Positions 36,233-46,048 of a DNA stretch of 50,124 nt are shown here, in pieces. A model generated the notes under the pieces. That model was given only the letters and a program-made list of their open reading frames with translations. It searched no databases and was not told the origin of the DNA. The stretch is from the NCBI GenBank assembly GCA_025201865.1, contig MU602753.1, positions 1 through 50,124 on the forward strand, read 5' to 3'. The stretch comes from Ramicandelaber brevisporus (lineage: Eukaryota; Kickxellomycota; Ramicandelaberales; Ramicandelaberaceae). Every line of letters begins with the position of its first letter. Position 1 is the first letter of the stretch. Position numbers and translations under genes: made by a program.

Positions 36233-38212
36233 TTAATCAAGTTTGACTGCGCTGTAAATGCGTCTGACAAACAGATAGGTAGTTGCAAATCCAATTGCAC
36301 CAGTACCCAATGCATATGCGGCACATGCGAGTAAAGTATAGCCAAAGAACATTAGTGATCCAGCAAAGTGGGCCGACCGCAGTTTAAGCACATAGAATTG
36401 AATGGCATAGACAAAGATATAAATACATCCACCAGAAGCCATTCTGAATGCACTCCACCACCACTCGTGATCCTCTGAACACAATTGGAGATAGATCATT
36501 ACAATAGTAGTCTCAGCTACAGTGATCAGCAAGATGGCGGCGACCAAGGCTAGGAAACCATACATGTAATAGAATTGATCCTGCCAAACAGAGTTCAGAA
36601 TAAAGAACAGCTCAATAAACATCACGCTGAATGGAAGTGCACCTGCTACAATCATTGACGGAATTGGGCGTAAATACCAACGGCGGGGCGGAATTGGACG
36701 CGGGATTGAAGACACGCGGAGCGGTGGTTCAAACACCGGACGACGGTTTCCAATAAATGCGCCTAGAACAGTCAGTGGCAACATCACCGCAAGACACAGC
36801 CCACCAAGTGTCAGCAAGGTGCCAAATGGAATTGCGCTTGATGAACCACGTGCCCATACAAAGATGTTGATGGGGAATACTACAACGCCGGTCACCAAAG
36901 GTGCGAGGGAGGCGGTGACTACGGCGTTGCGCAGCCAGTGAGTGCCATTCCAAGTCTTGTACATGCGAGCGCTCCAGTATCCAGCCAGAACACCAAACAA
37001 TGCAAACACCACCACAGAGGCAGTCAACAGTGCGCCGCGAGAAGCAGGCGACAACAGACCCAAAACAGCCAGTGAAATGATGGCGAGTCCCATTCCAACA
37101 ACCTGGACACCAGTGCCCAGGAACGGCGCCAACAATCCGCCTCTACGCGGGGCACGGAATACATCGCCATGCAACAATTTCCATCCAGTGGTCTCTTCCA
37201 AATCGTTGCGCAAGTCTTCCTCATCGCCAATGGCGTTGTAGTTGGCCAGATCATAGTTGAGTGCGCGGAGCAAGATCAATGCCACAATCGCCGTCAACAT
37301 CAATGCAATCAGCAAGGAGTTGCCAACAGCGTACCAATGGATACTTGTGTCATTGCTGCCGACTCCCAAATACCGGTTCCATCTGTTATGCCACGTCACC
37401 TGAGTATCCTCCACATATTGCACTGAATACGAATACGTGATATCGACAGTTGTATCTTTTGGTGCCAATGCCTTCAGAATCGGCTGACGAGGAAGATCGT
37501 CACGCTGAATATCCTTGGGGCAATTGTGCCCAGAGTTCTGGATTGAGCGCGGTCTGACTTCGAATCCAACAATGTGATGTCTTGCATTTGGATCAATCTC
37601 TTCTTGGCCAGCCACCGATTTGCTTGGCTTTTCGCCAGAAATGCGCTGATAGCGAACAACAAACTCCAGGTGATTGTTCACAAACACATCGTGGGCACCC
37701 TGATCAGTCTCACCCAATGGGAAGCCAGATTGGTATCGACGCTTCTCTCCGTCTACATCTGAAGCGCCTGCAAAATCATTGGAGCCATAGACGGTTGCGC
37801 CAGGCAGATTGTCTATAATGTATTCAGCGCGATAGTCGGCACGAATCAACTGTCCGAGCTGGCTGGCTGCATCGAAGGTAACTGTGCGAGTGCACAATAC
37901 CTTGCATGTGTCTGGTTTGCCAAACTCGAGTTTGTAATCAGAGAGGAAGATGCGATCACCGCGGAGGATCTCGCCCAGGTTGAGCCATGAATGGCGAGTA
38001 TTGGTTGGAGGACACAGCGCAGAAAGAGACTCGAGGGCAAAGGGAAGAGGCGCACGCTCAGAGAACGCCTTGTTGGCCATGACATTGATCTGATCGCCCT
38101 TGCGGAACTCGTTGATCCCAAAAGAAGGGACATACATGGCTGCAGCTTGATGCGAGCCGAGCGTCGCAATGGCTGCTGCAATGACGCCGACAACTTCAGC
38201 AGCACGACGCAT
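36233..38212 (-). CDS. EMP70: TM9SF/Emp70-type nonaspanin of the Golgi-endosome system
   Basis: 659 residues. A signal peptide (about residues 1-24) precedes a lumenal domain with NLGEILRGDRIFLSDYKLEFG and the TFDA/YRAEYIIDNLPGATVYG block, then nine membrane segments from about residue 300 on. The end is GFATTYLFVRRIYSAVKLD. The terminal K-L-D fits the KXD/E COPI motif that keeps TM9SF proteins in the Golgi. In yeast and animals the family acts in sorting of transmembrane-domain cargo and in adhesion. Three TM9SF paralogues are common in fungi, and I cannot decide which one this is. It converges with the ADP/ATP carrier gene. Confidence 0.92.
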   Translation of the reverse strand: MRRAAEVVGVIAAAIATLGSHQAAAMYVPSFGINEFRKGDQINVMANKAFSERAPLPFALESLSALCPPTNTRHSWLNLGEILRGDRIFLSDYKLEFGKPDTCKVLCTRTVTFDAASQLGQLIRADYRAEYIIDNLPGATVYGSNDFAGASDVDGEKRRYQSGFPLGETDQGAHDVFVNNHLEFVVRYQRISGEKPSKSVAGQEEIDPNARHHIVGFEVRPRSIQNSGHNCPKDIQRDDLPRQPILKALAPKDTTVDITYSYSVQYVEDTQVTWHNRWNRYLGVGSNDTSIHWYAVGNSLLIALMLTAIVALILLRALNYDLANYNAIGDEEDLRNDLEETTGWKLLHGDVFRAPRRGGLLAPFLGTGVQVVGMGLAIISLAVLGLLSPASRGALLTASVVVFALFGVLAGYWSARMYKTWNGTHWLRNAVVTASLAPLVTGVVVFPINIFVWARGSSSAIPFGTLLTLGGLCLAVMLPLTVLGAFIGNRRPVFEPPLRVSSIPRPIPPRRWYLRPIPSMIVAGALPFSVMFIELFFILNSVWQDQFYYMYGFLALVAAILLITVAETTIVMIYLQLCSEDHEWWWSAFRMASGGCIYIFVYAIQFYVLKLRSAHFAGSLMFFGYTLLACAAYALGTGAIGFATTYLFVRRIYSAVKLD

Positions 38213-38643
38213 ACTTTGAGGGAAAGATGGAGTGGAGGACGAGGAGGAGGGAGGAGGGAGAGGGAGAGGGAGATCGGGTTACTGTTCGGGTTTGTTGCGG
38301 AGTGTAAGAGAGAGTGGATCAGTTTCAGCTTGTCGATGTTATTTTTGGCTGTGGTTTCTGGCCAACCATGGATGCTGCTTAGGTCAGGGGGCAGAGAGCG
38401 GCTAAAAATTACTGCCTGTGCTTATCAAATCCATCAAGTCAGACACTGATAATAATAATAGTATCGATGACGATGATGATGATGATGAAGCCAACAATAG
38501 CATTCAAAAAGGCTGTTGAAATTTAAAAAAAATGACAATAAAAACAGTAGAAGAATAATCAGGATGAGCGAGCGAGATGGATAAATCGATGAATAGATAG
38601 ATGGAGTTTACAAGAACAGTAATAATAAAAGTAAGATAGATCA
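38213..38643. other. Intergenic region between the TM9SF and LOV/PAS genes
   Basis: Both flanking genes are on the minus strand. The region holds a GAGG/GGGA purine tract at 38228-38272 next to the TM9SF start (its leader), a (GAT/ATG)n run at 38463-38490, and ATAAT/AATAAA strings that may serve 3'-end formation of the LOV/PAS gene. No coding signal. Confidence 0.5.
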
Positions 38644-41600
38644 TTAATGAGTATGATAGTTATTGGCTCGTTTTGCTGCGATGGCCTTGCGTAGTATCTC
38701 ATTGGTTCGACTCAATCGATACGTTTCAAACTGCCAGGAATTGTTACTGTTTGCATGAGTTGCAAAGTCATACACTCTGAGTGAATCCAGCTGTCGAGAG
38801 AGTTCCTCCTCTTCATGAATCATTGTGGCTCTCAAAGAAGCACTTGGTCTCAAAGGAGGCGATACTGGTGGCAATGTGGATGACAGCATTACAACGGTGC
38901 GAGGCATTGCCAGTTGAGCCAAACAGCAGTCGGGTAATTTGCTGCATACGCGCACCAAATCATTCATTACATCAAATGGCTGAGCAGACAGGATGATTGG
39001 GGGATTCTGACATGGGCAGTTAGTAGCCGCAGTCAGACCACTTACCATCGTTGTCATCGCTGTCGTCGTTGCTGCTGCTGTAGTCGTTGTCATTTCAGGG
39101 GCAAATTGATCAAGAATTGAGCAATGTCTCAGTGACACAATGTACCCACGCTGAGCAAGCGAAATTGCATGCTTCAAGGCAGCTGCTGATTCTGGGCCAG
39201 AGTTACCATCAGAGTGCACCGATGTCATTAACGATAACATTGATTTGCCAATCCAAAACTCATTGGGTGATTGCAGTGAATTCTCCACAGGCGAGTATGG
39301 AGTTGAGGCCAGGATTACACCAGTGACTGATAAACGCGACAAAATATGAGGTCGGCCAACACCGCTCGAATTGACTGGATCAATTGCATGCCATAGACTT
39401 TGAAGTACAGCGCGAGTGACTTTCGGAATGTGACGAACTCTGCACTCTAATGCAATGTGACGACGTGAGTTGTGACTTGAACCACCACCACTGTTCCCAG
39501 CTTCATTGCCATTCTTGTTCGTAGTGCTCATGCCGTATAAATTCATAGTGTGGCCACGTGCATCAATCCACACAACTCTGCCCTCAGAGCGTCTCATACG
39601 GAACAATAATCTGTTGTTTCCATTGCTTGCTGATGATGATAGACGCATTTCTTTAAACACCTGAGATAAGTCAGATGCGTGATGGAATGCGTATGCTCCA
39701 CGTGCAACCACGTCGCTAGTAGAATGGCCCAGCAAGCGCTCAATAGAAGGCGAGCAAAATGTAATGTCTCCATTCAGATTGAACACTTGCACAAATCTAT
39801 CGACACAGCTCAATGCTCGAATCAGTCCATCGTGTGTAGAGAGGGGATTCTGTAATGTCGACGCTGATGTTGGAGTATAGAGTGGAATAGAGGCACTCAT
39901 TGCTCTGTTGGTACTACTGCTACTATTGCTGCTATTGGGAACTGAAGGTGATACTGGGTGCAACATGATCAATGAAGAGGAGGATACTGATATCGATGAA
40001 TCGCGCGTTCTCTTCCGTTGAATGGCTGGTGCTTGAAGTGGAATAAGAAGTGGAGGCGGAGGTGGAGGCGGGGAATGAGGATGATGAAGTAAATGCTGAG
40101 CCTGAATATAATGGAAGTGTGATTGAGATTGAGATTGAGATTGGGATTGTTTTCTTTGCAGCAGCTGTTGTTGCTGTTGCTGTTGCTGCTGGTGATTTTG
40201 ATTTTGATGCTGTTGATGTTGTTGATGATGTTGATGTTGAATGGGTAAATGGACTTCTCTCATTAATCCAATAAAATAAGCCACATTACCTGCACTTTGA
40301 ACCTTTGTATCAGTGACAGGAACCGCCACAAAGTTGCAATAGAAAGGTGCTCCTGATTTCTTGTAATTGAGTACAATGCCTGCTGCTTCTCTCCCACTCA
40401 TTATTTTTGCTTTAATTCCACCCAACTGTGCTCCCAATTCGGACATTTGGTTTCTATTGAGAGGTGATACCTGTCGGGTTGCAGACTGTAGGATACGTGC
40501 ATTGCGGCCAATTACATCTTGTGTTGATAAACCAGTCAACTGTTTGAAGCCAGCATTGACATAAACAATGGGCATGTCGTTCAATGTAGCACTCACAATC
40601 ATGAATGGAGTCGAGTGTAGTGACAATGGGCCATACTGACGATGCAAGTCTGCGCGATCTCCAAGTAAATTAAACATTGCTCGAGCGTCTGTTTCCGAGA
40701 GCTGAGGCACTGATTGCAAGAGGGCAATGTTACAACTGCTATTTATATTGCTACTGTTGCTGTTATTGTTGTTGATAGTACTTCTGCCGTTATTGTTGCT
40801 GTGAATGGGAGTTTCTGGGTTTAGCAATCGAAGTAAGTCCATGTCGATATTGGCTGACGTCTGCTGTATGGCTGCAGCTAAAGTAGTGTCGCATTGAACT
40901 ATTGAACTCTGTCGTTGCAAGTCTGTGTTGATGTCCAGCAGTTGTGGTCCAGCAGTATTAGTGTTCGAAGTTGCAGTCGTATTGGCAGTGGTGACAGTGG
41001 TGGCGGTAGAGTTTGCAGCAGCAGCGGCAGTGGCAGGTTGAAGGAGAGTACCGGTTGCAGAGGTAGCACCTGTAGCTGTAGCTGTAGCTGTAGTTGTGGC
41101 AATAGCAGTAGCAGTCGCAGTAGCAGTACCAGAAACAGCAGCCGCTGTAGGTGAGTGCAGCTGTTGAAGAGTAAAAGGTGCCAAAACAAGTGGAGTCTGT
41201 GTGCTCAGGCCAAGCGGTAGTTTTGGCTGCTGTGGTTGTGCAGGCAGACCCACACTTGCCGCGGCCACCTTCTCGCATGCTGTAATGCTACTCCTGTTGT
41301 TACTCCTGCCTGATTCGGAAAGAGTTCCATCCGATGACTGAGGGGGAATAATACCACTGCTGTCGACACCTGATTTGCTCAATATCCAAGCAGTTATGTC
41401 ATCAGTCAACACCTGTGAGGGTGCAGATGTCGCCACTACATCAGAGACATTCCCATACTGCTGAACCTGCACATTTGCTGTAGGTTGCTGCTGGTACTGC
41501 TGGTGCTGGTGTTGGTGCTGCTGTGAGTGCTGCTGATGCTGCTGCTGAGATTGAAGCTGCTGAGCGTTGATTGAGGGAAGAAAGGGAAGACTGTTGCGAG

Positions 41601-43542
41601 GCAACATTCCGAGTGGTGAGAGTGGGAAGGGCATTGCTGCTGATAAATTCATTACTGGTAGTGTAGCTGCAGTGTTGTTGATCCCAACAGCCGACGCCGT
41701 CGGCCCAAACATTCCGAGCTGCTGATTAATACCATGTGGTAGTAGTCCTGAGATTGCACGAGACTCATCCAAGTTCACATTCGTCGCTACTGATTGCTGC
41801 AACGGCGGCGAGTTCAAAAGAGGAGGTATAGGAGGAGGAGGCGGTGGTAGTGGCGGATGGATGCCTGTGCCAAGAAGCTGTGCCAAGTCTCCAACTCCCG
41901 ATTGAGGTAGCAGAATGTCTGGAAACTGGATAGTAGATGCGAGACCAAAAGCATCCAACCCAATGCTACTCAAAAGGCGCTGTTGCTGCAACTGCAGTTG
42001 TAGTTGTAGCTGTAGCTGCTGCTGTTGCTGAGTGAGATTCGAAATGCCATTCAACGAGGATAACTCTTGAGGCAGCACAAGAGGCAGCTGAAGAGGCTGG
42101 GGCGACACGAATGGATGATTGAACGACGTGGGATGCACCGAAGCGTGACCCGAGGCTGTTGGAATCGAGCACACAGTCACTGGCTGCTGGTGTACAAGGT
42201 CAGGACGAGCAGGCGTCGACTGCAGCATTGCCTTGCCTGGAAGAGTTCCTAGATCGGTCGATGTACCGTTCGAGCCTCTGCCAGAGTCTTTGAGACCGTC
42301 TGGCTGTCCCGCTGTTGCTGCTGCTGACGCTGCTGCTGCCGTTACTGCTAGTTGAGGGCCGTGAGGAAAGTGTGAGAGTGATGCGTCTGGTAGACTCATA
42401 TTAGTCGCAGAGTCGGATAATAAAAGTTTATTGTTCTGCTGGGAAAGAACGTTCGACGTGAACGTGATCACAGGCGGCGCTAATCTTGCTGACAACGAAG
42501 CCAACTGTGATGCTGCTGTTGTTGCTGTTGTTGCTGTGGTGGTGGTGGTAGACGGACGCTTGGGCTTATTCTTGCTACCCTTTGGACGACCTCGACCTCG
42601 ACGTGGACGTGGAAGGTTGGTGGCTTCGAAGCTGTGTGCTGTTCTGTTGCTGACGATGCCCTGACTCCGAACAAGAGATTGCGCAGCGCTGAATAAACTC
42701 ACGTCGTCGCCACTGCTTCTGCTGCTGCTTCTGCTGCTGCTGTTACTGTTACTGTTGCTAGCACTAGCACTGCTGTAGCTTCGTTCGACACTTGTACTCG
42801 ACACAAGATGCGGTTGCTGATGTGTCTGTTGAAGTGGCAAAAGTAGAGGTGTATCAGATAGGGCAAGCGCAAAAGAGTGAGATGAGGAAAGAGAGGAAAG
42901 AGAGGAAGAGCCAAAAGCTGAAGTGTGACCGAGCAACGGACCGAAATAACCTTCACCCTCAATGTTTTCTTGGTCGCCTTCTTCCCCGTCTGCTGCTTCT
43001 TCTGCTTCTAATCCTTCTAATTCTGCTTCACTTGTGTGCTTCACATTAGCGTTGCCACCAATGAGTTGCTGCTCAACGTGTTCTCTGGGAATTGAGTCGG
43101 GCACTACCACCAGAAGAGAAGAAACACAACTTTTATTCTCTCTTGCATGGGTTTTCCCCACTACAACCGCATTAGTTGGAGGTCCCGCACCGTTCTCGCC
43201 GTCCTCTTCACTTCTGTTGATTCTGTTGATGTTGCTGTTGATACTGTTGTGCTCATTTATATCTGGAACAGGTGTCAACATAGAGAGACTCTCGACACTG
43301 ATGGTGGCATCGTTCTGGGGCATGCGTGGGTTCATCAGCTGGGCATCTTCTTCGATGCGGTTGACCAGCGGAATGGCAGCAACAGGCAGGAACTGCAATC
43401 CATCATGCTCGAAATTGGGATCAGGAAAAGGCGTGATGCGCAAGTATGAAAGGACAAACGGAAAGTGTGGAGCACTGATTGATGAGGGTGTCGATGATGA
43501 GGCTGTCGATGATGATGAAGAATGCGGCAGCGGTTGTGACAT
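38644..43542 (-). CDS. White-Collar-1-like AT-hook/LOV/PAS/PAS regulator lacking the LOV photoactive cysteine
   Basis: 1632 residues in one exon. The N-terminal half is low complexity (Ser, Asn, polyQ) with an AT-hook (GRGRPKGSKNKPKRP) near residue 320. A LOV-type PAS domain at about 975-1100 has IVYVNAGFKQLTGLSTQDVIGRN and ends AYFIGLMREV; its core reads GRNARILQ where photoreceptors have GRNCRFLQ (Ala1015 replaces Cys), and Met1094 replaces the signalling Gln. A second PAS (about 1237-1330) and a weaker third (about 1364-1447) reproduce the WC-1 order. No GATA zinc finger is seen. The C-terminus is helical. Probably a nuclear transcription cofactor that pairs with a WC-2-type partner; light sensing by the classical adduct is not expected. 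Orthology to WC-1 is inferred. Confidence 0.8.
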   Translation of the reverse strand: MSQPLPHSSSSSTASSSTPSSISAPHFPFVLSYLRITPFPDPNFEHDGLQFLPVAAIPLVNRIEEDAQLMNPRMPQNDATISVESLSMLTPVPDINEHNSINSNINRINRSEEDGENGAGPPTNAVVVGKTHARENKSCVSSLLVVVPDSIPREHVEQQLIGGNANVKHTSEAELEGLEAEEAADGEEGDQENIEGEGYFGPLLGHTSAFGSSSLSSLSSSHSFALALSDTPLLLPLQQTHQQPHLVSSTSVERSYSSASASNSNSNSSSRSSSRSSGDDVSLFSAAQSLVRSQGIVSNRTAHSFEATNLPRPRRGRGRPKGSKNKPKRPSTTTTTATTATTAASQLASLSARLAPPVITFTSNVLSQQNNKLLLSDSATNMSLPDASLSHFPHGPQLAVTAAAASAAATAGQPDGLKDSGRGSNGTSTDLGTLPGKAMLQSTPARPDLVHQQPVTVCSIPTASGHASVHPTSFNHPFVSPQPLQLPLVLPQELSSLNGISNLTQQQQQLQLQLQLQLQQQRLLSSIGLDAFGLASTIQFPDILLPQSGVGDLAQLLGTGIHPPLPPPPPPIPPLLNSPPLQQSVATNVNLDESRAISGLLPHGINQQLGMFGPTASAVGINNTAATLPVMNLSAAMPFPLSPLGMLPRNSLPFLPSINAQQLQSQQQHQQHSQQHQHQHQQYQQQPTANVQVQQYGNVSDVVATSAPSQVLTDDITAWILSKSGVDSSGIIPPQSSDGTLSESGRSNNRSSITACEKVAAASVGLPAQPQQPKLPLGLSTQTPLVLAPFTLQQLHSPTAAAVSGTATATATAIATTTATATATGATSATGTLLQPATAAAAANSTATTVTTANTTATSNTNTAGPQLLDINTDLQRQSSIVQCDTTLAAAIQQTSANIDMDLLRLLNPETPIHSNNNGRSTINNNNSNSSNINSSCNIALLQSVPQLSETDARAMFNLLGDRADLHRQYGPLSLHSTPFMIVSATLNDMPIVYVNAGFKQLTGLSTQDVIGRNARILQSATRQVSPLNRNQMSELGAQLGGIKAKIMSGREAAGIVLNYKKSGAPFYCNFVAVPVTDTKVQSAGNVAYFIGLMREVHLPIQHQHHQQHQQHQNQNHQQQQQQQQQLLQRKQSQSQSQSQSHFHYIQAQHLLHHPHSPPPPPPPLLIPLQAPAIQRKRTRDSSISVSSSSLIMLHPVSPSVPNSSNSSSSTNRAMSASIPLYTPTSASTLQNPLSTHDGLIRALSCVDRFVQVFNLNGDITFCSPSIERLLGHSTSDVVARGAYAFHHASDLSQVFKEMRLSSSASNGNNRLLFRMRRSEGRVVWIDARGHTMNLYGMSTTNKNGNEAGNSGGGSSHNSRRHIALECRVRHIPKVTRAVLQSLWHAIDPVNSSGVGRPHILSRLSVTGVILASTPYSPVENSLQSPNEFWIGKSMLSLMTSVHSDGNSGPESAAALKHAISLAQRGYIVSLRHCSILDQFAPEMTTTTAAATTTAMTTMVSGLTAATNCPCQNPPIILSAQPFDVMNDLVRVCSKLPDCCLAQLAMPRTVVMLSSTLPPVSPPLRPSASLRATMIHEEEELSRQLDSLRVYDFATHANSNNSWQFETYRLSRTNEILRKAIAAKRANNYHTH

Positions 43543-44057
43543 TGTGGATCTGACTCAACTGAGGATATGGTGCTGCCGGCAGCAGTCCTGAACAAGCAAA
43601 GTGTATGCAAAGCGAGAAGTACCAAAGAGGATAAGTCAGATAGAAGAAACCTTCAAGAACAAGCAATAACGCAACAACAAAAGCAACAACAGCAGTAAAA
43701 AAAAAAGATCGGGAGTACAAAAGGCGGCCTCCTTTCTATCCGGTGACAACGTAAGCCCGACGGAGGCAACAACGAAAAAAAAAGAAGGACAGTCTTCAGA
43801 AGGAAGCGTTCTTGGCATTTATTGTGCACTGGTGGAAAATCATGCGTGTGACTTCCAAACCATGCACGAGAGAAAAACACTTTTGAAACGGAAAGGAACG
43901 AGAGAACGAGGCTGCTACTTATTGGTGCTCTGCCAAGATTGGTCTATTAATAAAGCAACGACATTCGAGGACATGCTTCCCTTTCCACGCCGTCAAGAGT
44001 ACCAGCTCATTTCTACGATAGAACTATGGAAGGGTTATCTGTGTGCAAAAAATAGAA
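43543..44057. other. Upstream region of the LOV/PAS gene
   Basis: About 500 bp between the P450 stop and the LOV/PAS start, both on the minus strand. CAACAA/CAGC repeats lie at 43668-43697 and purine-rich runs at 43697-43800. No coding frame is convincing. Confidence 0.45.
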
Positions 44058-45584
44058 TTAGTAACGAGGTGAGAAGGCAACTTGATTGGTGATGACGCGC
44101 GGCAGAACGGAAGCTGTGAGTTCGAGTGTGCCAGGATGGCCGTCAGCCAATCGCCACTCGAAGCGACGCAGCAGCATGGCCAAGACAATGCGCATCTCCA
44201 TCAGTGCAAACTGCATGCCCACACAGCCGCGCAATCCGTAGCCGAAGGACAGCCAGCCTGGGTGCTCAGCTGACCAGAAAACGTCTTTGGCGTCTCCAGC
44301 AAACCGATCTGGATTGAACTCGAGTGGATTGTCGCCCCAGAAATCGGGATGGCGGTGTGCCATCCACAGATTCTGGATAAGAAGAGTGTCCTTGGGGATG
44401 AAATACTCACCCAGCTGGTAGTCTTCGGTGACACGGCGGAATGCACCCTGCAGCGTTGGAGGAATAGTTCGAGTGGACTCTTTGATGATCTGGGTCAGAT
44501 AGGTGAGCTGCTTCTGTTCTTCGGCGCTGGGAACGATGTCCTCAGCCGCGTCGCCAAGGATGTCAAAGACATGCTGGCGAGCCTTTGCTTGGATATCTGG
44601 GTGCTTGGCCAGCTGGAAGATGGCAGAGTTGAGTGCGCTGCTCGATGTGTCAGATCCGGCTGTGAGGATTGCCATCAGATCGCCTCGCAGCATGGCCGCT
44701 GACAACTTCTTGCTATCGTCCACATTATCACAGTCGTGTGCCTCCACCAAATATGTCAGAATGTCTGGATTCTCGATCTTGTCGAATCCGCCAGCCTCGC
44801 GTGCCTCGTTTCTCTTCGACTCGACCATCTGATACACGATCGACTCGAGCTCGTTCCAGTTCTCAAAGGCATGGCGTCGGTACGGATTCCACGGCTTGTC
44901 GATGCCAGGGAGCATTAGATAAATCGGACTAAACAAGTCCTCAACAAACATACTATAGAGATGCAGAAATCGCTCACCTAAGCTGCCAACCTTGGTACCA
45001 AATGCGAAACGACCCAGTGCATTCAAGGTCACTTCGCTCATTAGTGGCCACACTTCTAGAACCCGCACATTCTTATTTGTTGGCTTCAATTCTAAGATGC
45101 GATGAATGGCCAGTTTGGCGCAGTCACCAAAAATGTTGACATCATAACCTCGGGTGAATGCGGGGTTGATGATACGACGATGCATTTTCCAAGTTCCACT
45201 GGTGCGCACAAAGGCAATGTTGTCGCCGCCAGCCTTGCCAGCGAGTGAGTCTGGCGCATTTTCGACTGGATCGTATTTGTCAAAGATGTACGCCTTGTCG
45301 AATGTTTCTTTGATCAGCACTGGGTTCTTGACAACAACCATGTATTCTCCAAGCCCATACTGGACGTGGATGTCAGGATTGCGGACAATAGCCGCTGTTG
45401 CTTCGTTGACAAGCTTCGCTGTCCGCTGCTGAGTGAGAATCCGTATGAGGTCCAAAAAGGACAGCTGCGGCAGGTGGGCTAGCTGTGGTGGAGTGCGCAG
45501 CGCCAGCCAGAGTCTGGCGCCAAAGTACGCAGCTAGTGCAACCGCACCGCCGACAAAGTAGACGACCAAGCTCGAGACAGCCAT
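44058..45584 (-). CDS. Microsomal cytochrome P450, copy 1
   Basis: 508-residue class-E P450 monooxygenase. A single N-terminal membrane anchor (residues 4-27) is followed by the proline-rich hinge and globular domain. The I-helix has AGSDTSS, the K-helix ESTR, the PERF-type segment NPDRF, and the haem loop FGYGLRGCVG with C454 as the thiolate ligand. An in-frame ATG at 45689 would add 35 residues, but the paralogue at 49286 has a stop in the homologous leader, so the start at 45584 is preferred. The first ~280 residues are almost identical to the copy at 49286 except for a short divergent patch. CYP family and substrate are not determinable here. Confidence 0.93.
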   Translation of the reverse strand: MAVSSLVVYFVGGAVALAAYFGARLWLALRTPPQLAHLPQLSFLDLIRILTQQRTAKLVNEATAAIVRNPDIHVQYGLGEYMVVVKNPVLIKETFDKAYIFDKYDPVENAPDSLAGKAGGDNIAFVRTSGTWKMHRRIINPAFTRGYDVNIFGDCAKLAIHRILELKPTNKNVRVLEVWPLMSEVTLNALGRFAFGTKVGSLGERFLHLYSMFVEDLFSPIYLMLPGIDKPWNPYRRHAFENWNELESIVYQMVESKRNEAREAGGFDKIENPDILTYLVEAHDCDNVDDSKKLSAAMLRGDLMAILTAGSDTSSSALNSAIFQLAKHPDIQAKARQHVFDILGDAAEDIVPSAEEQKQLTYLTQIIKESTRTIPPTLQGAFRRVTEDYQLGEYFIPKDTLLIQNLWMAHRHPDFWGDNPLEFNPDRFAGDAKDVFWSAEHPGWLSFGYGLRGCVGMQFALMEMRIVLAMLLRRFEWRLADGHPGTLELTASVLPRVITNQVAFSPRY

Positions 45585-45723
45585 ACGCGAACAAAAGAAG
45601 AAGGAGAATACTAAGAGTGAGCAGCGAGAGAAAAGACTCTCGCTGACATCTCCACATTTGCATTCACGAAGTTGTACAACCCACACCATGCTGTTACGTG
45701 AATGCGCAGGTAAATCACTTTCC

Positions 45724-45840
45724 GTTTACTGAATGGGCAAATCAGCATGTATCCAGAAAAAGCCTCGCTGGATTACATGACAAAGATACAAAGAATCGAA
45801 ACCTTACTGCTTTTTGGTGGCTTTGACCCATTCAGTAAAC
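45724..45840. repeat. 117-bp segment with 14-bp terminal inverted repeats (MITE-like)
   Basis: GTTTACTGAATGGG at 45724-45737 is exactly inverted as CCCATTCAGTAAAC at 45827-45840. With one gap the arms extend by four more bases (CAAA/TTTG). It lies 140-256 bp upstream of P450 copy 1 and is absent upstream of copy 2. No clear target-site duplication is visible, so a MITE is only one reading; a hairpin or paired regulatory site is another. Confidence 0.5.
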
Positions 45841-46048
45841 CCAATCCAATCCAATTCAACTTCGGTGGACACTATGCCGTGACGGCTACGAGCGAATTTA
45901 CATAATCACACATATCTCAACTAAAACAATAATTAAAAAAGAAAATATAGATATTAGAACTAAACAAACAAGGGTATGAGGAAAATGTGATTGTAATTAT
46001 TTTAACTATAATTGCTGCTGCTACTGCTGCTGTTATTGTTGTTATTAT

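Noticed and set aside
43832..44092. 86-codon frame between the LOV/PAS and P450 genes
   Set aside because: No recognisable features and it overlaps the P450 3' end in antisense.
45585..45689. Upstream in-frame ATG (45689) for P450 copy 1
   Set aside because: The homologous leader of copy 2 has an in-frame stop, and the membrane anchor directly follows the ATG at 45584 in both copies.
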